Positions 49,664-56,934 of a DNA stretch of 64,000 nucleotides are shown here, one piece after another. The notes beneath the pieces are model-generated. The model saw nothing but the letters and a program-made list of their open reading frames with translations, was not told the DNA's origin and did not search any database. The first letter of the stretch is position 1. Every line of letters starts with the position of its first letter. The stretch comes from Brachybacterium endophyticum (GTDB lineage Bacteria; Actinomycetota; Actinomycetes; Actinomycetales; Dermabacteraceae), in the NCBI RefSeq assembly GCF_003130585.1, contig NZ_QFKX01000001.1, forward strand, positions 620,001 to 684,000. Direction: 5' to 3'. A program made the translations under genes and the position numbers.

Positions 49664-50821
49664 TCAGGCCTCCAGGGCCTTCATGATCCCGGGGAGGTCC
49701 TCGGCGAAGTTTTCCTGCCACAGGCCGAACTCGTGCGTGCGGCCTTTGAGCATCTTGTGGTCGTGCTCGATGCCGGCATCGGTGAGGGCATCGGCGAAGC
49801 GCTCGAGGTTGGGGCTCACGTCGCCCTCGACGACGTCCTGGCCGATCGTCTTCTGCTTGTCCCGCAGTTGTTCGTAGAGGTCGCCGTGGCCCTTCAGGGC
49901 TTCCGCGAAGTCGATCCAGTTGCCGTCCCCGTTGCGCAGGAAGAGGCGCTTGCCCCGGTACCTCTCGAGGTTCTCGATGGGGTTGTAGGTGGAGGCGATG
50001 TCCGGGTCGAGATCGTTGCCCCAGATCGATCCGGGTCCGTTCGCCGTGAAGGGGTACCGCTTGGCCTCGAGAGCAGGGCCGATCCAGATCACGAGGGAGA
50101 ACAGGCCGCCGTCGAGGGTGTCGGGGCGGCAGTCCGCCAGGCCGGAGTACGCGCTGATCGAACGGAACAGGTCCTGGTACTTCTGGCCGAGGGACAGGGC
50201 TCCCCAACCGCCCATGGAGTCGCCGGCGACCGCCATCCGGGAGGGGTCCGTGCGGAAGTTCTCGTGCACGAACGGGAGCACCTGGTCAATCAGGAAGGTC
50301 TCCCAGTCGGCCCTGCGCCCGGGGGCCGCGTGATACGCGTTGGAGTAGAAGGATCCGGCGCCGCCGTCGGGCATCACCACGATGACGTCCTGGTCGGCGG
50401 TCCGCGAGATCACGTCACCGCCGTTGCCGGATCCCTCGCCGGTCTCTCCCTGGGTCCACTGGGTGAAGTTGCCGCCACGGCCGTGCAGCAGCAGGAGCAC
50501 GGGGTAGTTGCGATCAGGGCTGTCGCGGTAGCTGGTGGGCAGGGTGACGCGGAACGAGGGCGGGAAGGTCTGGACCTTCTCGGTGTTCACGCGGAAGTCG
50601 ACCGAGCGCCAGTCCGGGATCGGGACGGGGAAGCCGTCGACGAAGTCGAGCCCGTGGCAGGAGTGGTAGTTCGAGGCGTCGAACGGATCGTTCGTGGAGG
50701 CGTGGGCGGTGACGGGGGCCGCGAGCAGGCCGGTTGCGGCGGCGGTGCCGGCGAGAAGCGCCCGTCGGGAGGGGCGGGCAACGCGGGAGGCCCGCTCGGG
50801 CGTGACGGCAGAAAGGGTCAT
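49664..50821 (-). CDS. secreted esterase (alpha/beta hydrolase), paralogue, Tat signal
   Basis: 385 residues, paralogue of the gene at 48374. Tat signal RPSRRALLAG, then an Ala-rich span ending HASTND. Shared blocks RSVDFRVNTEKVQTFPPSFR, VLLLLHGRGG, VIVVMPDGGAGSFYSNAY, QVLPFVHENFRTDPSRM; nucleophile Ser in AGDSMGGWGAL (Asp where the other has Leu), His in GRTHEFGLWQ. GGAGATCCG precedes ATG 50821. Several Cys appear here (SCHG, DCRP) that the other copy lacks. Divergent from thuA. Confidence 0.9.
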   Translation of the reverse strand: MTLSAVTPERASRVARPSRRALLAGTAAATGLLAAPVTAHASTNDPFDASNYHSCHGLDFVDGFPVPIPDWRSVDFRVNTEKVQTFPPSFRVTLPTSYRDSPDRNYPVLLLLHGRGGNFTQWTQGETGEGSGNGGDVISRTADQDVIVVMPDGGAGSFYSNAYHAAPGRRADWETFLIDQVLPFVHENFRTDPSRMAVAGDSMGGWGALSLGQKYQDLFRSISAYSGLADCRPDTLDGGLFSLVIWIGPALEAKRYPFTANGPGSIWGNDLDPDIASTYNPIENLERYRGKRLFLRNGDGNWIDFAEALKGHGDLYEQLRDKQKTIGQDVVEGDVSPNLERFADALTDAGIEHDHKMLKGRTHEFGLWQENFAEDLPGIMKALEA

Positions 50822-51161
50822 CGGATCTCCTGTGATCGGTGCACGAGAAGCCGTGGCCGAACCGAAGACCGTCGCGCGGGAGCACCCTCGTTGGCGCACC
50901 CGTCCGCCGCGATCCGAAGAGCTCGCCGGGGCCTGGACAGAGTGCACGGACAGTGCGCGCTGTTGCAAGGGTCACTGGTCGTCGCGGCGTGTCGACGGCG
51001 AGGGAGGACCACTCGGCGGCGCTCCGGTGGCCGCGCGCCGGCAGCAGGATCGTCCCAGCAGGGGGACAGGGCATGGAGTGGGAGGGTGCCGCGACCCTAC
51101 GATGGTGACCACGTGGGAACGACCCCTGCGATTACCCCCAGAGACGAAGGAGTCACGCGCG
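50822..51161. promoter_or_regulatory. divergent esterase/thuA intergenic region
   Basis: 340 bases without a gene. On the plus strand TACGAT (51098-51103) is a -10 candidate for thuA, with GAAGGAG ahead of ATG 51162. On the minus strand TTGCAA (50963-50968) could be a -35 for the esterase. GGACAGAGTGCAC/GGACAGTGCGC is a short imperfect direct repeat near 50935. Nothing firmer seen. Confidence 0.35.
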
Positions 51162-51956
51162 ATGACCCTGCGCATCACCGTGTTCGGAGAGAACCGGCAC
51201 GAGAAGTTCGACCAGCGGGTCCAGGAGCTCTACCCCGAGGGCATGCACACGACGATCGCCGAGGGCCTCACCCGCACTCTCGCGGAGCTCGGGGTCGAGA
51301 CCGAGGTGCGGATCGCCCTGCTCGACGACATCGAGGACACCCTCAGCGACGAGGTGCTCGCCGAGACCGACGTCCTCACCTGGTGGGGGCACATCGCCCA
51401 CGACGACGTGCCCGACGAGATCGCCGAGCGCGTGGTCCGCCACGTCCGCGAGGGGATGGGCCTGCTGCCCCTGCACTCCGCCCACTACTCCAAGCCGTTC
51501 CGGCTGCTCATGGGTACCACCTGCAACCTGCTGTGGCGCAACGACAACGACGAGGAGAGGGTGTGGACCGTCAGCGGCTCGCACCCGATCGCGCGCGGGG
51601 TGCCGCACCCGATCGTGATCCCCGGCCAGGAGATGTACGGGGAGATGTTCGACATCCCCGCGCCCGACGAGCAGGTGTTCCTCTCCTCCTTCAGCGGGGG
51701 AGAGGTGTTCCGCTCGGGCTGCTGCTTCTACCGCGGCAAGGGGCGGGTGTTCTACTTCAGCCCCGGTGACCAGGAGTACCCCGTCTACCACCAGGCGGAG
51801 ATCCAGCGCGTGCTCGCAAACGCCGCGCTGTGGGCCGCCCCGCAGGAGGGGCGCGAGCGCACCCCTGTGAAGATCTCCAACGCCCCGCGGGACTGGTTCC
51901 GCGACGGCGTCGCCGGGCCCGGCGAGGACGGGGAGGCACTGGATCGTGTCATCTGA
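51162..51956 (+). CDS. ThuA-family trehalose-utilisation-like protein
   Basis: 264-residue ThuA-domain protein, a class I glutamine-amidotransferase-like fold with no known catalysis. Blocks include TVFGENRHEKFDQRVQELYP, LTWWGHIAHDDVPDEIAERV, LLPLHSAHYSKPFRLLMGT, GQEMYGEMFDIPAPDE and GRVFYFSPGDQEYPVYHQ. In many bacteria ThuA pairs with a Gfo/Idh/MocA oxidoreductase (ThuB) in sugar catabolism. Here the next gene is exactly that type and overlaps by 11 bases. Which sugar is used is not evident. Confidence 0.88.
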   Translation: MTLRITVFGENRHEKFDQRVQELYPEGMHTTIAEGLTRTLAELGVETEVRIALLDDIEDTLSDEVLAETDVLTWWGHIAHDDVPDEIAERVVRHVREGMGLLPLHSAHYSKPFRLLMGTTCNLLWRNDNDEERVWTVSGSHPIARGVPHPIVIPGQEMYGEMFDIPAPDEQVFLSSFSGGEVFRSGCCFYRGKGRVFYFSPGDQEYPVYHQAEIQRVLANAALWAAPQEGRERTPVKISNAPRDWFRDGVAGPGEDGEALDRVI

Positions 51957-53157
51957 CCTGTACAGCGTCTCGGCGGCGAGCACCTCGGAGGCGGTCGCCG
52001 ACCCCAATGCCGCCCTCGCGGACGCGGCCGGCCGGCGCCCCTTGCGGGCGGTCGTCGTCGGCGCGGGCGGGATGGGCAGGTGGTGGTCCCGTGTGATCGC
52101 CTCGAGTCCGATGACCGAGCTCGTGGGCGTCGCGGACCTCGTCGAGGGCATGCCCGCCGAGTCGATCGCGCAGTCGGGGGTCGAGGACCCGTCGGCCGTC
52201 GCGATCGGCACCGACGGCGTCGACCTCGCCCTCGAGATCGGGGCCGACATCCTCATCGACCCCACCGTGCCCGTGGCCCACCATCCCGTCACCCTCAAGG
52301 CCCTCCATGCGGGGATCCCGGTGCTGGGCGAGAAACCGGTCACCGAGACGCTCCCGGAGGCGCTGAGCCTGATGGCGCACGCCGAGCTCACCGGCGTGCC
52401 GTTCATGGTCTCCCAGTCCCGACGCTTCTTCCCCCAGGTGCGTGAGCTGCGCCGTTTCGTCGCCGCCCACGGGCCGACGGTCCTCACCAGCGCGTTCTTC
52501 AGCCTGTTCACCGAGCACGGGGGTTTCCGCGCGACCCAGCAGCATCCGCTGCTGCGTGACATGGGCATCCACGCCTTCGACACCGCCCGGTACGTGACCG
52601 GCACGGACCCGATCGCCGTGACCGCCCGCGGGGCCAACCCGCCGTGGAGCACCTACGCCGGTGATGCGAGTGTGACCTGCACCTTCGAGATGTCGGGCGG
52701 GTCGCTGTTCGTCTACAACGGGACTTGGAACGCCCGCGGCCTGCCGACGTACTGGAACAGCGAGTGGCGGATCGGGGCCGAGCACGGCAGCGCCACGTGG
52801 GACGGCAAGGGCGTCCCGCAGCTGGGCACCGAGGACGAGGCGGGGACGAGCTCGCTGCAGCGGGACCTCGAGCGCGCACTCGAGGCCCCGGAGCCCGATC
52901 AGATCGACGCCTCGATCATCGAGTTCGTGACCGCGGTGCGCGAAGGCCGACGACCCATGTGCGAGGTGCACGAGAACATCCTCAGCTTCGCGATGGTCGA
53001 GGCGGCGGTGGCCTCGGTCGACCGCGGCACGCGGGTGGTGATCGACGAGGTGCTCGAGGAGGCCCGCACGGAGGCGATCGCCGCCGAGACGTATCCCGAG
53101 GCCCGCGACATCCTGCAGTCCTGGCCGTCGGTGCGTGAGGCGATCGAGCGCAACTGA
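51946..53157 (+). CDS. Gfo/Idh/MocA-family oxidoreductase
   Basis: 403-residue NAD(P)-dependent sugar oxidoreductase. Rossmann motif AVVVGAGGMGRWWSRVI after a 30-residue lead, GEKPVTE as the catalytic Lys box (EKP), and DMGIHAFDTARYV with the conserved Asp/His pair. The C-terminal half is the beta-sheet substrate domain (GTWNARGLPTYWNSEWRI). Start GTG 51946 overlaps the end of the thuA gene, so expression is coupled. Likely oxidises or isomerises a sugar or cyclitol together with ThuA; the actual substrate is unknown. Ends at a strong terminator. Confidence 0.9.
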   Translation: MSSDLYSVSAASTSEAVADPNAALADAAGRRPLRAVVVGAGGMGRWWSRVIASSPMTELVGVADLVEGMPAESIAQSGVEDPSAVAIGTDGVDLALEIGADILIDPTVPVAHHPVTLKALHAGIPVLGEKPVTETLPEALSLMAHAELTGVPFMVSQSRRFFPQVRELRRFVAAHGPTVLTSAFFSLFTEHGGFRATQQHPLLRDMGIHAFDTARYVTGTDPIAVTARGANPPWSTYAGDASVTCTFEMSGGSLFVYNGTWNARGLPTYWNSEWRIGAEHGSATWDGKGVPQLGTEDEAGTSSLQRDLERALEAPEPDQIDASIIEFVTAVREGRRPMCEVHENILSFAMVEAAVASVDRGTRVVIDEVLEEARTEAIAAETYPEARDILQSWPSVREAIERN

Positions 53158-53163
53158 CATGCG

Positions 53164-53196
53164 AAAGGCCCCGTCACCACTGGTGACGGGGCCTTT
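53164..53196. terminator. bidirectional terminator
   Basis: Perfect 15-bp stem AAAGGCCCCGTCACC (53164-53178) with its complement at 53182-53196 and a 3-nt loop ACT, flanked by A-run and TTTCC. It serves the thuA operon on the plus strand and tRNA-Arg on the minus strand. Confidence 0.9.
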
Positions 53197-53200
53197 CCGC

Positions 53201-53276
53201 TGGTGCGCCCGGAGGGATTCGAACCCCCAACCTTCTGATCCGTAGTCAGATGCTCTATCCGTTAAGCTACGGGCGC
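53201..53276 (-). tRNA. tRNA-Arg(ACG)
   Basis: 76 nt including an encoded CCA (53201-53203). Acceptor GCGCCCG (53276-53270) pairs with CGGGCGC; D arm AGCTTAACGGATAGAGC; anticodon stem TCTGA/TCAGA with loop CTACGGA, anticodon ACG (inosine-modified at A34, reads CGN). T arm GGGGG-TTCGAAT-CCCTC, with one G-U-type pair. Confidence 0.96.
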
Positions 53277-53300
53277 CCGTCGGCCATGCCGACCTGATCA

Positions 53301-53330
53301 ATACTAATCGGCCCAGCACCTGCGCGCCAA
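53301..53330 (-). promoter_or_regulatory. tRNA-Arg promoter candidate
   Basis: Minus strand: TTGGCG (53330-53325), 18-bp spacer, TAGTAT (53306-53301), about 25 bases before the mature tRNA 5' end. Confidence 0.5.
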
Positions 53331-53338
53331 TCGAGAGG

Positions 53339-53356
53339 CCGTGAGGCGCCTCACGG
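53339..53356 (-). terminator. 18-bp perfect palindrome after the lipoprotein gene
   Basis: CCGTGAGGCGCCTCACGG reads the same on both strands. It lies 57 bp beyond the stop at 53413 and may be a terminator or a dyad site; in RNA only a hairpin with a very short loop forms. Confidence 0.4.
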
Positions 53357-53412
53357 AATCATCGCGCAGGCAGGGGCTCGACGACGACCCGGTCCGACGG
53401 AGCGACGCGATG

Positions 53413-54396
53413 TCATCCCTGTGGGGGTCCGGACCAGGGCTGGCCGCCCTGAGGGTTCTGGCCGGGCTGCTGCGCCCCGGGCTGCTGGCCCCACTGCGGA
53501 GGCTGCGACCCCTGCTGACCCTGACCCTGACCCTGACCCTGGCCCTGGCCCGGGGCCGGGCTCCATCCCTGCTGCTGCGGAGCAGGAGCCGGCGGCGGGG
53601 ACATCTGGCCACCTGCGGGACCTGCGCCGGAACCCGCCCCTGGACCGGCGCCTGGACCGGCTCCGGGGTACCCGCCAGGACCTCCGGCGCCACCGGCACC
53701 CGGGCCTTGGCCCGGGAAGCCCGGACCACCGGCGTTCTGCGCGGCCTTCTTCCGTCGCGAGCGCACCACGAAGAAGATGATCAGCGCGAGCGCGATCAGG
53801 ACGATCAGCAGCAGGACGACGACGGCGACGATCACCCCGATGAGCACGCCGCTGATCCCGCCGGCCTTGGCCGTGATGTCGAGCCCCGAGCCGAGGTCGG
53901 TGGGGTCGGTGATGGTGACGGTCTTGCCGTCCACGCTGCCGACATTGGCGTCGAGGACCTTGCCCGGGAAAGTGAACGACAGCTTCAGCTCGAAGCCGTT
54001 GACGTCGGAGGAGCTCAGCTGGCTGAACGATTCGTCGGGCTTCTGCGTCAGGTGCAGTTCGCCGTTGCTCTTCTCGATCGAGAAGGCGGGTCCGAAGTTC
54101 TCCTTCTGCACCGTCCCGGAGATCTTGCAGCCCCACATGCCGTCCTTCTCGTAGGACTCGGGCTTCGCGGCGCCGAAGGTGGATTCTTCGCTCCCGAGCT
54201 CCTTGCACATGTCCGCGGCGGAGTCGTACGAGGTGTCGACGTACTCGGTCTCGAGGGCGATGTCGAGATCCAGGTGGTAGCTGTTCTCGTCCTTGATCTC
54301 GTAGTCGGCCGTCATCCGGCCGCACCCGGCGACCAGGAGCAGAAGGGGGAGCAGGAGGAGGGCGGCGAGCCGTCGCCGCAGGGGGAGGGGATGCAT
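53413..54396 (-). CDS. LppM-like lipoprotein with C-terminal membrane anchor and Gly/Pro/Gln-rich tail
   Basis: 327 residues. A lipoprotein signal (RRRLAALLLLPLLLLVAGC, lipobox LVAGC) leads to an extracytoplasmic LppM-type domain of about 180 residues (TADYEIKDENSYHLDLDIAL, FPGKVLDANVGSVDGKTVTI). A membrane span follows (VIVAVVVLLLIVLIALALI, positively charged RSRRKK after it), then a cytoplasmic Gly/Pro/Gln-rich tail with a GQ repeat. In mycobacteria LppM is a surface lipoprotein linked to host trafficking; the role here is unknown. ATG 54396. Ends before the tRNA-Arg promoter. Confidence 0.82.
   Translation of the reverse strand: MHPLPLRRRLAALLLLPLLLLVAGCGRMTADYEIKDENSYHLDLDIALETEYVDTSYDSAADMCKELGSEESTFGAAKPESYEKDGMWGCKISGTVQKENFGPAFSIEKSNGELHLTQKPDESFSQLSSSDVNGFELKLSFTFPGKVLDANVGSVDGKTVTITDPTDLGSGLDITAKAGGISGVLIGVIVAVVVLLLIVLIALALIIFFVVRSRRKKAAQNAGGPGFPGQGPGAGGAGGPGGYPGAGPGAGPGAGSGAGPAGGQMSPPPAPAPQQQGWSPAPGQGQGQGQGQGQQGSQPPQWGQQPGAQQPGQNPQGGQPWSGPPQG
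53515..53550. repeat. six tandem 6-bp repeats coding for (GQ)n
   Basis: Four CTGACC units followed by two CTGGCC units on the plus strand, reading Gly-Gln on the minus strand, within the tail of the LppM-like protein. Copy changes keep the frame. Confidence 0.85.
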
Positions 54397-54605
54397 GGGG
54401 AACCCGTCGTCGGTGAAGGAGGCGGACGAGGAGATCCCGCGTCCACGATCGGCCGATCGCTGCGCGGCCGAGTCCGTGCTCACACTGTAAACCGACGTAC
54501 GCACGAGCGCAGTGGGGAGAACTCCCCATCGTCGCTGCGTCCCGCTGTGTTCCGTTCCGCTCCCGGACACCGGCCCGGGGCGCGCGCGGGAGGGCCGGCT
54601 GTGGG

Positions 54606-55445
54606 TCAGCTGTCCTCGGCGGAGGTGCCGGGCGGCATCGGTGAGCCGAAGACGGGCGCCGCCGACGGGCGCTTCGCGTGCACTGCATCGCCCGAGGACT
54701 GGCGTCGCAGCCGGCGCATCACCCAGGGGCCGAAGTGGACCCGCGCCCAGTGCAGGTCCTGCTGGCGGGCCTCCCGCCACGGCACCGCCGTCGGATCACC
54801 CAGATCGTGCGGCTGCAGGGAGTGCTCGACGCCGAGGGTGTCCAGCACGTGCGCAGCGATCGTCAGGTGCCCCTCGGGGGAGAAGTGCAGGCGGTCCTCG
54901 GCCCACATCGCCTCATGGGTCAGCGACCGCAGGCCCCAGAGGTCCACGACCGCCGCGCCGTGGCGCTGGGCGACCGCACGCATGTTCTCGTTGTAGATCG
55001 CGGTGCGCCCGCGGATGAGGTGGAAGACCGGGGTCGAGCCGACGTCGGGGCCCGTCCACAGCACGATCGTCGCACCGGTCTCGGCCAGCCGGCCGACGGC
55101 CGCGTCCATGGCGGCGGCGATCTCATCGGGGTCCTTGCCGCGGATGACGTCGTTCCCGCCGGCGAAGATGCTGATCAGATCCGGCTCCAGGGCGATCGCA
55201 GGATCGATCTGCTGGGCGATGATCTCCCGGTACAGGCGCCCGCGGATCGCGAGGTTCGCGTAGACGAAGTCCGGGACGTCCCGCCCCAGCTCCTCCGCGA
55301 CGCGGTCGGCCCAGCCGCGATGCCCGCCCGGGACATCGGGATCAGGGTCGCCGATGCCCTCGGTGAAGGAGTCGCCGAGGGCGACGAAGCGCCGCCAGGG
55401 CTGGCCCTGGCCGGGACGGGTGCGAGGTGCGGGCCCGTCGCTCAT
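54606..55445 (-). CDS. SGNH/GDSL hydrolase
   Basis: 279-residue lipase or esterase of the SGNH type, no signal peptide. Block I FVALGDSFTEGIGDP (nucleophile Ser), block III IFAGGNDVIRG (oxyanion Asn), block V WAEDRLHFSPEGH (catalytic Asp-x-x-His: D-R-L-H). ATG 55445 lies 5 bases after GGAAG; GTG 55451 overlaps that site. A polar C-terminal 60 residues follow the fold. It begins 3 bases past the crgA stop and is probably translated with it. Confidence 0.9.
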   Translation of the reverse strand: MSDGPAPRTRPGQGQPWRRFVALGDSFTEGIGDPDPDVPGGHRGWADRVAEELGRDVPDFVYANLAIRGRLYREIIAQQIDPAIALEPDLISIFAGGNDVIRGKDPDEIAAAMDAAVGRLAETGATIVLWTGPDVGSTPVFHLIRGRTAIYNENMRAVAQRHGAAVVDLWGLRSLTHEAMWAEDRLHFSPEGHLTIAAHVLDTLGVEHSLQPHDLGDPTAVPWREARQQDLHWARVHFGPWVMRRLRRQSSGDAVHAKRPSAAPVFGSPMPPGTSAEDS

Positions 55446-55447
55446 GC

Positions 55448-55855
55448 TCACTTCCAGAACATGAGCGTGACGCCGCCCAGCGCGAGCACGCCGAAGCCCA
55501 CCAGCAGGTTCCAGTCACCGATCGGCAGCGGCATCGTCGCGCTCGAGAGGTAGTACGTCACCAGGTAGATCAGGCCGATGATCAGCAGCACCACGGCGAG
55601 CGGGGCGATCCACGAGGGGGTCACCGCCGGGGCGGCGGAACGGCGGCCCTTGCCGGTGGCTTCCGCCGTCGGGCGACGGCGCTCGGCGATCGCGTCCTTC
55701 GCCTTCTCGCGGGTGTCATCGGTGGCTGGCTCCGCGGCAGCCGAGGGCGTCGAGGACCCGGCGCTCTTCGCGCGCTTCGCGGGCTCGGCACCCTTCGCGC
55801 GCTTGACGGGATCCGCGGGCTTCCGGTCGCTCTTCCTGCGCTGCGATGGGGTCAT
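55448..55855 (-). CDS. crgA: cell division protein CrgA
   Basis: 135-residue membrane protein of the actinobacterial divisome that binds FtsZ and penicillin-binding proteins. A long basic Lys/Arg/Ala cytoplasmic lead (about 80 residues) is followed by two spans (SWIAPLAVVLLIIGLIYLVTYYL and WNLLVGFGVLALGGVTLMF, each given in part), the CrgA fold. The lead is longer than in many CrgA proteins. It sits just before the pabA-pknB-pbpA block in the standard gene order. An AT-rich TATACC (56015-56020, minus strand) may be its -10. Confidence 0.92.
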   Translation of the reverse strand: MTPSQRRKSDRKPADPVKRAKGAEPAKRAKSAGSSTPSAAAEPATDDTREKAKDAIAERRRPTAEATGKGRRSAAPAVTPSWIAPLAVVLLIIGLIYLVTYYLSSATMPLPIGDWNLLVGFGVLALGGVTLMFWK

Positions 55856-56280
55856 GCGATGCTGCTCCGTTTCCGACGGGGACGAGGTCGATGGACGTGG
55901 TGCGAGGCTGACGACTCAGCCGGCGAGGAGCCGTGAGGGCGGGGCGGCACGGACCGGAGGAACCTGAGCGAGAAGAGAACCCGCAGGGTTCCATGGTCCT
56001 GCGCCACGGCCCAGGGTATAAGGCACACCTGGGCGGCGCGAGCGTGGAGTTGGTGGCCGGGTGGCCAGGTGGCCGGCGGCGGGAACGCGGGTCGCAGGGC
56101 AGGGTCCGGGAGGCAGGTCCGGGGAATCGGTGCTGCCCTGGTGCGTTCGATGGCTCCAGGTGAGGGCTCACGCCCCCAGAAAGGTCGAGACCTCACCCGG
56201 AGCCATTGACGGAAGCACCTCGACGAACCTCAGCAGCGTCCAGTCCATCGACCGGCGCGCATCGCCGGACCAAGAGCCGG
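55856..56280. other. non-coding gap between crgA and pabA
   Basis: 425 bases without a convincing gene on either strand. Holds the crgA leader and the TATACC -10 candidate at 56015-56020, and a short GGGC-TCAC-GCCC hairpin near 56164. Some relatives carry a class E sortase gene at this spot; nothing resembling one was recognised. Confidence 0.5.
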
Positions 56281-56934
56281 TCAGGCCGGGGAGACCAGGG
56301 GAGCGAGGCCTTGCGAGCGCTCGAGGGCGTCGATCCCGTCGCACAGCTCGAGGAAGCGCGCGAAGATCAGGTGGCCGTGCTGGGTGAGCACCGACTCCGG
56401 GTGGAACTGGACGCCGTGCAGCGGCAGGCTGCGATGGGCGAGCCCCTGGACGACGCCGTCGGCCGATCGGGCCGTCACCTCGAGCACCTCGGGGACGGTC
56501 TCGGGCACCACGACCAGCGAGTGGTAGCGGGTGGCGGTGAAGGGGCTGGGCACCGCGGCGAACACGCTCGCGCCCTCGTGCTCGACCACGCTCGTGCGCC
56601 CGTGCATGAGCTGCGGGGCATGGGTGACCGTGCCGCCGAAGAACTGGCCGAGCGCCTGATGACCCAGGCACACCCCGAGCGTCGGCACCTCCGCGCTCGC
56701 GCAGGCCTCGATCACCTCGAGGAGCCGGCCGGCGGTCGAGGGCGTCCCCGGGCCGGGCGAGAGCAGGACGCCGTCGATGCCCGAGAGGTCGACGCCGCCG
56801 TCGGCCCCGCTGGGCACGTCGTCGTTGCGCACCACGATCGTCTCGACGCCCATCTGCTGCAGATAGCCGACGATCGTGAACACGAAGCTGTCGTAGTTGT
56901 CGACGACCAGGATCCGTGCGGGCCGGTCACTCAT
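56281..56934 (-). CDS. pabA: aminodeoxychorismate/anthranilate synthase glutamine amidotransferase subunit
   Basis: 217-residue class I glutamine amidotransferase (PabA/TrpG) giving ammonia for folate or tryptophan synthesis. VVDNYDSFVFTIVGYL opens the protein, then LLSPGPGTPS, the nucleophile Cys in GVCLGHQALGQFFGG, LMHGRTS and the His-Glu of GVQFHPESVLTQHG. The partner subunit is not in the window. ATG 56934 overlaps the pknB stop by 8 bases, making it the last gene of the kinase/cell-wall operon, the usual actinobacterial arrangement. Confidence 0.93.
   Translation of the reverse strand: MSDRPARILVVDNYDSFVFTIVGYLQQMGVETIVVRNDDVPSGADGGVDLSGIDGVLLSPGPGTPSTAGRLLEVIEACASAEVPTLGVCLGHQALGQFFGGTVTHAPQLMHGRTSVVEHEGASVFAAVPSPFTATRYHSLVVVPETVPEVLEVTARSADGVVQGLAHRSLPLHGVQFHPESVLTQHGHLIFARFLELCDGIDALERSQGLAPLVSPA

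Noticed and set aside
55856..56280. A degenerate class E sortase gene
   Set aside because: No TLxTC-like catalytic motif or reading frame was found in any frame.
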